The notes beneath the pieces are model-generated. The model was not told the origin of the DNA, did not search any database, and saw nothing but the letters and a program-made list of their open reading frames with translations. From Acidobacteriota bacterium (GTDB lineage Bacteria; Acidobacteriota; Terriglobia; Terriglobales; Acidobacteriaceae), in contig JAJYAE010000141.1 of assembly GCA_021779695.1 (NCBI GenBank), positions 1 to 10,794 on the forward strand: a stretch of DNA of 10,794 nt, written 5' to 3'. Within the stretch, counting starts at the first letter, position 1; the number at the start of each line of letters is the position of its first letter. Positions 7,242 through 10,794 of this stretch are shown here, one piece after another. The translations under genes and the position numbers were made by a program.

Positions 7242-7259
7242 TCTGCCAATATTGGCAGA
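7242..7259. promoter_or_regulatory. Perfect 18-bp palindrome, candidate operator
   Basis: TCTGCCAATATTGGCAGA is its own reverse complement with no loop, 105 bp before the GTG start of the ABC gene. A gapless dyad of this length is unlikely by chance in a 470-bp region and suits a dimeric helix-turn-helix repressor or activator site. Its outer TCTGC...GCAGA matches the half-sites inside the inverted repeat upstream of B1, but with a different spacing. Confidence 0.6.
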
Positions 7260-7364
7260 AGACTACGCCGGCAATAGAGCGTCAATCCTCCGGCGGGGCG
7301 TGTTGCTTATACGAAACACGGGTTATTTGATCGGGGCCAGACTGTCGAGGCGTCGGCTAGAGTC

Positions 7365-9212
7365 GTGTTACTTCCTCGCAAGGAATCGCGGAGAACCGAC
7401 GTGCAGGCCAGAAGCAATTTCAGGTGGTTGTTACTTCGTCTCGAGCCGTTACGCTGGCGGATCGCGCTCGGTTTATTGTGTGTATTTCTCGCGGGCATTG
7501 CCGTCACCATAGACCCAATGTTGATGCGTAGTTTGATCGACAACGCTCTGCCTCAACGCAACCTGCGATGGGCGTTGGAGTTGGTCGGCGGGATCGGGCT
7601 TTGTTACTTTGGTAGGTCCGTACTCTACGCAATGGGTTCTCTGGTCAATTGTTCCATCGCCCAGCACTGTGTCCGCGATTTGCGCATAGCCCTCCTCGAT
7701 CAGATGAACCGACTGTCGGCCGACTATCATGAGCGGACGCCGACAGGCGAAAAACTGACACGCATCGAGCATGATGTCGACGAGATTGCAAATCTGGGCG
7801 CGGACACAGCCAATCAAAGCCTCCGTGCAGTCATGTTCTTCGTCCTCAACCTGGCAATGATGGCCAGGTTGAATCTGCCCATGACGCTGACCGTATTGCC
7901 CCTGATGCCGCTGTTCGCCGTCATCCAGCGGCGGTTCAGCGTTATGTTGAAGGCCAGAGCTGATGAAGCGCGAAACGAAGTTGGCTTGGCGGCGAGTGTG
8001 TTGAATGAATACCTTGCAGCGGTGCCCCAGATTCAGCTTCTCGGCGCTGAAGAGGCGAGCGCACAACGGGCTCGATCCGTGTGGGACGGGATGCTGCGTG
8101 CGCAGTGGATTCAACGGCGAACGCAGATGGGATTCAGCATTTCGATCGGCGCGATACTGGTCGCAGGCATTCTGGTTGTGCTTGCCCTTGGCAGCGCGAA
8201 GGTGCTCGCCGGGGCTCTGACCATTGGTGGTCTGGTGGCGTTCTACGCCTATGGCACGCGCGTGTTTGACCCGATCAGCTTGGCGCTGGACCTCTATGCG
8301 CGGCTCCAGTCAGTTGGAGCGAGCATTCGCCGGGTTCGCGAACTGCTTGCACTTGAGCCGAGCGTGCGAGATCTAGGGACAATGTGCTTCAACTCACCTC
8401 GCCTGCACCAGGGCTTCAAGATCGAGAATGTGTCCTTCTCCTATGGCCGCAAGCCTGCATTGCAAAACGTCACGCTTCGGATTGACGCGGGGGAACACAT
8501 CGCAATCATCGGCGCGAGCGGATCGGGCAAGAGCACGTTGGCTCGCCTTCTTGTGCGCGCCGCCGATCCGGACGCCGGATGCATCCTACTGGAAGAGCAG
8601 TCTCTCGAAAATTACACGTTGGCGGCGCTGCGTGGCGCCGTGTGTTTTGTCCCGCAGCACCCAGTACTCTTTCAAGGGAGTATCCGGGAGAATCTGCTGT
8701 ACGTAAATACTCACGCGAGCGTTGAAGAGATGCTTCGAGCGATCGAGGCAGTTCAACTGTCTTCCATTCTCAGCCAACTCCCGCGCGGACTGGACACACC
8801 CCTCGGCCCGGGAGCGGTCTGCCTTTCGGGAGGAGAGCGCCAGAGGCTGGCCATAGCCCGTTCACTTTTGAGGGAGTCCGCAGCGCTTGTTCTGGACGAA
8901 GCGACCTCAGCTCTCGATGTTCCAACCGAACGCGCAGTGCTTGCATCCCTTGCAAAGTTCCGCACGCACCAAACGCTCATCGTCATTTCACACCGCATCA
9001 GCTCACTTACATGGGTGGACCGCTTTCTCCTGCTCAATCAGGGCCGTATTGCAGCGGTGGGCACCCATTCGATGTTGTATGCGCAGTCCGCGCTCTACCG
9101 CGCGCTGTTCGACGCGTCGCTTCAGGGCATGAGCATGCCCCTCAAATCGAGGCGCGAAGAGCAGGTGAAGGATGGTGCTTCTGCAGAACACCAATCAGAT
9201 GTTCCCCTGTAA
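7365..9212 (+). CDS. ABC half-transporter, lasso peptide exporter (D)
   Basis: 615 residues from GTG 7365; an in-frame GTG at 7401 (CGGAGA 6 nt upstream) would remove 12 residues and is equally possible. Fused exporter architecture: transmembrane domain about 30-310 with hydrophobic helices near 33-49, 72-92, 153-167, 170-187, 257-276 and 283-296, then the nucleotide-binding domain: Walker A GASGSGKST 383-391, a Q-loop in CFVPQHP, signature LSGGERQ 487-493, Walker B LVLDEAT with Asp511/Glu512 and H-loop His543 in VISHR. All catalytic residues are present, and it should act as a homodimer like McjD. There is no N-terminal C39 peptidase domain, which fits leader removal by B2. Family role: export of the mature lasso and self-protection. 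It is transcribed away from the biosynthetic operon. No clear terminator follows the stop. Confidence 0.93.
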   Translation: MLLPRKESRRTDVQARSNFRWLLLRLEPLRWRIALGLLCVFLAGIAVTIDPMLMRSLIDNALPQRNLRWALELVGGIGLCYFGRSVLYAMGSLVNCSIAQHCVRDLRIALLDQMNRLSADYHERTPTGEKLTRIEHDVDEIANLGADTANQSLRAVMFFVLNLAMMARLNLPMTLTVLPLMPLFAVIQRRFSVMLKARADEARNEVGLAASVLNEYLAAVPQIQLLGAEEASAQRARSVWDGMLRAQWIQRRTQMGFSISIGAILVAGILVVLALGSAKVLAGALTIGGLVAFYAYGTRVFDPISLALDLYARLQSVGASIRRVRELLALEPSVRDLGTMCFNSPRLHQGFKIENVSFSYGRKPALQNVTLRIDAGEHIAIIGASGSGKSTLARLLVRAADPDAGCILLEEQSLENYTLAALRGAVCFVPQHPVLFQGSIRENLLYVNTHASVEEMLRAIEAVQLSSILSQLPRGLDTPLGPGAVCLSGGERQRLAIARSLLRESAALVLDEATSALDVPTERAVLASLAKFRTHQTLIVISHRISSLTWVDRFLLLNQGRIAAVGTHSMLYAQSALYRALFDASLQGMSMPLKSRREEQVKDGASAEHQSDVPL

Positions 9213-9336
9213 TGTGTGTGCACCGCTGGGTCATGGCAATCGAGCTATGTCCAAGGAAGCTCTGTACAACACGAATAGGGGCTCCGATCGGCTTCAAAAC
9301 GATGCGTGTGGGGTGGCGATGTGGATTCGAGGAAGA

Positions 9337-9450
9337 TTAATCAATGGGCACCTCCAAAAGGAGCGCCAGAGCTACTGTTTTGCGCACAATTGGCTGCGCG
9401 AATTCCGCATGTCCAATGGCATTTAGTGAATGGATAATTTCGAATAGGAA
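9337..9450 (-). pseudogene. Possible C-terminal relic of an unknown protein
   Basis: A minus-strand frame, open from a TGA at 9453-9451 to a TAA at 9339-9337, has no standard start and reads FEIIHSLNAIGHAEFAQPI... ending LALLLEVPID. The composition looks protein-like but I do not recognise a family, and 37 codons are few. It may be chance. Confidence 0.18.
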
Positions 9451-9504
9451 TCAAGAGGAGGTTGGCGTGAAGTGTGGGACCCGGCATCTCGGTTCAACCA
9501 ATCT

Positions 9505-9708
9505 TCAATACAAGGTGATCTCGGTCACTTCGGCGTCCGTCTTTTCGATGTGCTCAGCCAGCCGTGTTCCCTGGCTCTTCGGGGCGGCTATGACAAGTAA
9601 GTGCTCTGCTCTGGGTACGGCGACGTACAGCTTTCGAGCCACCTCCGCACTCTTGGCTGGTTGCCCTGTCGTGAGATAGTCGAGTGAATCTTTTGCAGGT
9701 TCTGGGGC
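9505..9708 (-). pseudogene. C-terminal remnant of a UvrD/Rep-type (SF1A) helicase
   Basis: About 67 codons are open on the minus strand between an in-frame TGA (9711-9709) and the terminal TGA (9507-9505), with no start codon. The key stretch, ARKLYVAVPRAEHLLVIAAP, resembles helicase motif VI of UvrD/PcrA/AddA-like enzymes (YVAxTRA/SRA, in which the Arg contacts ATP), followed by a tail ending EVTEITLY. Motifs I-V are absent, so this is the 3' end of a destroyed gene. The remnant keeps a natural-looking stop codon. Such helicases occur in general repair and in defence systems (Gabija-like GajB partners), and the fragment alone cannot separate these. Family assignment rests on one motif. Confidence 0.5.
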
Positions 9709-9860
9709 TCAAGATAACGCATATGCCTCGGAATTCCGTCCCCTTAACGGAGCGGTTAGTCCGCGCGCTCAAATTGGACGCCGGTCTGCAGGTGAGGATG
9801 GCCGACAGGGCTTGATGATTCCGTCGTTTTTTTGTGCGATTGATCCACTGCGACTCAAGA

Positions 9861-10076
9861 AAGGAGCCAAAAGGCTTCTTGCTCTAGTCGACATGCGTCG
9901 ACATCTTTGTCATGAGCCGCATCGAATCGGAGTGATTGGAGTATCTGGAGGACTTCTGGCCGCCAGTCCTCCGCCTTAGTCATCATGGAGTGACCGGTCC
10001 CCCTGCGCTGTCCGTGGGTTAGGCTGTGAGCCGAAGAGGAACACAGTACAGAGCCACAAGCGGAGAGGAACCGGTC
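9861..10076 (+). ncRNA. Candidate IS110 bridge/seek RNA region
   Basis: This is a 216-nt non-coding stretch directly before the transposase. Visible hairpins: AAGGAGCC/GGCTTCTT with AAAA loop (9861-9880, one G-T pair); the repeated GTCGACAT at 9887-9894 and 9897-9904, whose GTCGAC cores can also pair; and GGAGGACT/AGTCCTCC at 9947-9954 and 9965-9972 with an alternative inner CTGG/CCAG stem. IS110-group elements encode a guide RNA in the left non-coding end, so position, size and structure fit. RNA identity and ends are inferred. Confidence 0.4.
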
Positions 10077-10794
10077 ATGAAGGAGAAGGTACGATTTTTG
10101 GGTCTGGATGTCCATGCCGAGACGATAGCCGTTGCCATAGCCGAGCCGGATGGTCAGGTGCGCAGTTTGGGAACCATCGCCAACCGTGCGGAATCGATTC
10201 GCAAGCTGGTCAAGAAGCTTGGTTCTGCCGAGCAGTTGCGGGCTTGCTACGAAGCTGGTCCGACGGGCTATGTTCTGTACTGGCAGTTGGCCCAGTTGGG
10301 TGTCGAGTGTGCAGTGATTGCGCCGACGTTGGTTCCAGTCAAGGCAGGCGACCGGGTGAAGACAGATCGCCGGGATGCCGAGCGGCTGGCACGCAGCCAC
10401 CGGTCCGGCGATCTGACGGCGGTGTGGGTTCCCGACGAAGGCTCCGAGGCTTTGCGCGATCTGGTACGGGCACGCGAGGCGGCCAAGGCCGATCAGTTGC
10501 GCGCGCGGCATCGGTTGAGCAAGTTTCTTCTGCGCACCGGGCGGCGCCCAGAGACGAAGATCAAGCTCTGGACCGGGGTGCATATGACATGGGTGCGGCA
10601 GCTCCGTTTCGAGCATCCTGCACAGGAGTCCACACGGCTGGACTATCTGCACGAGGTTGAGCACATGGCCGAGCGGGTATTGCGGCTGGAACAGGCGATC
10701 ACTGACGCGATCAGGCTGGCCTCGGCGCAGACGCAGGAAGTGGTCAGGGGCCTGCAGGCATTGCGCGGCATCGCGGAGATCTCGGCGGTCACCA
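10077..10794 (+). CDS. IS110-family DEDD transposase, N-terminal part
   Basis: 239 codons to the right window edge; the full protein is usually 320-400 residues. The N-terminal RuvC-like DEDD domain is intact: Asp11 in LGLDVHAE, Glu59 in ACYEAGPTGY, Asp97 and Asp100 in VKTDRRDAERLAR. A coiled helical linker (about 190-230) leads to QALRGIAEIS, the expected beginning of the C-terminal Transposase_20 domain, whose catalytic Ser is outside the window. It catalyses RNA-guided recombination of the element through a circular form. ATG 10077 has GGAGAGG 8 nt upstream. No frameshift is seen in the visible part, so the gene may be functional. Confidence 0.93.
   Translation, partial: MKEKVRFLGLDVHAETIAVAIAEPDGQVRSLGTIANRAESIRKLVKKLGSAEQLRACYEAGPTGYVLYWQLAQLGVECAVIAPTLVPVKAGDRVKTDRRDAERLARSHRSGDLTAVWVPDEGSEALRDLVRAREAAKADQLRARHRLSKFLLRTGRRPETKIKLWTGVHMTWVRQLRFEHPAQESTRLDYLHEVEHMAERVLRLEQAITDAIRLASAQTQEVVRGLQALRGIAEISAVT

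Larger units (their letters stand above)
6896..7364. other. Intergenic region between regulator and ABC transporter
   Basis: About 470 bp with divergent genes on either side. Contents: an upstream open extension of the AraC frame (6896-6985), a small minus-strand ORF with a probable frameshift (7014-7179) and an 18-bp perfect palindrome (7242-7259). AT-rich TTGCTTATACGAAA...TTATTTGAT at about 7304-7331 is the best, still weak, promoter-like stretch before the ABC gene. Long plus-strand open frames here show no family features. Confidence 0.5.
9213..9860. other. Gene-poor stretch with gene relics
   Basis: About 650 bp with no intact gene that I can support. It holds a helicase relic (9505-9708) and an uncharacterised open stretch on the minus strand (9337-9450). 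Short plus-strand open frames at 9247-9426 and 9467-9679 have no family features and overlap the relics antisense. The T7 run near 9827-9833 has no hairpin before it. It looks like a decay zone next to the insertion sequence. Confidence 0.6.
9861..10794 (+). mobile_element. IS110-family insertion sequence, left part
   Basis: It comprises a structured non-coding leader and the DEDD transposase gene, and runs off the right edge. IS110 elements usually lack terminal inverted repeats, so the left boundary cannot be read directly; 9861 marks only the start of visible RNA-like structure. The true end may lie somewhat left or right of it. Confidence 0.55.

Noticed and set aside
6907..7512. Plus-strand 201-codon open frame overlapping the ABC gene start
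   Set aside because: It overlaps the ABC coding region in another frame, has no recognisable motif and runs through the palindrome.
9247..9426. Small plus-strand ORF after the ABC gene (MSKEALYNTNRG...), considered as a second precursor peptide
   Set aside because: It has no YxxP leader motif, only a weak RBS and no family similarity; it also overlaps a protein-like stretch on the other strand.
9450..9679. AGAGGAGG followed by GTG at 9467 on the plus strand, looking like a gene start
   Set aside because: The resulting frame is antisense to the helicase relic and has Ser/Cys-rich, non-conserved content; the purine run is probably chance.
9855..10664. Minus-strand 269-codon open frame across the IS110 gene
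   Set aside because: It is antisense to the DEDD transposase, whose catalytic residues are all present on the plus strand, and it shows no family features.
1..10794. CRISPR array, tRNA or rRNA genes
   Set aside because: No regularly spaced repeats and no tRNA or rRNA-like sequence were seen on either strand.

Overview
The window carries most of a lasso-peptide biosynthetic gene cluster, followed on the right by degraded sequence and the left part of an IS110-family insertion sequence. High GC, split B1/B2 proteins and an IS110 neighbour suggest a soil bacterium outside the classical fused-McjB Proteobacteria. Acidobacteriota is my best guess, but the window contains no taxonomic marker, so this is inference.

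Layout. (1) Positions 6039 to 1, minus strand, hold one compact operon. In transcription order it encodes a PqqD-like leader-binding protein (B1, 6039-5785), a two-part protein ending in an aminoglycoside-phosphotransferase/choline-kinase-type kinase domain (5770-4421), a prolyl oligopeptidase-family serine peptidase (4430-2394), a transglutaminase-like leader peptidase (B2, 2413-2036), an asparagine-synthetase-like lasso cyclase (C, 2019-97) and the first 12 codons of the likely precursor peptide (A, 36-1, cut by the window edge). Spacing ranges from a 20-nt overlap to a 60-nt gap, so co-transcription and translational coupling are likely. (2) Positions 6040-6379 are a leader region with an 11-bp inverted repeat. 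(3) 6895-6380 encodes a short AraC-type regulator on the minus strand. (4) 6896-7364 is intergenic, with a perfect 18-bp palindrome and traces of a small, possibly frameshifted minus-strand ORF. (5) 7365-9212, plus strand, is a complete ABC half-transporter, the probable exporter/immunity protein (D). (6) 9213-9860 has no intact gene but holds a minus-strand relic of the C-terminus of a UvrD-type helicase. (7) From about 9861 to the right edge is an IS110-family element: a structured leader that could encode a bridge/seek RNA, then a DEDD transposase truncated by the window end.

Expected working: B1 binds the leader of precursor A and delivers it to B2, which cuts off the leader; C activates an Asp/Glu side chain with ATP and closes the macrolactam; the ABC protein exports the product. 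The peptidase may act as an isopeptidase or further processing enzyme, and the kinase-like protein is a candidate tailoring enzyme. The kinase/peptidase pair placed between B1 and B2, with the precursor last in the operon, is the unusual part of this cluster.
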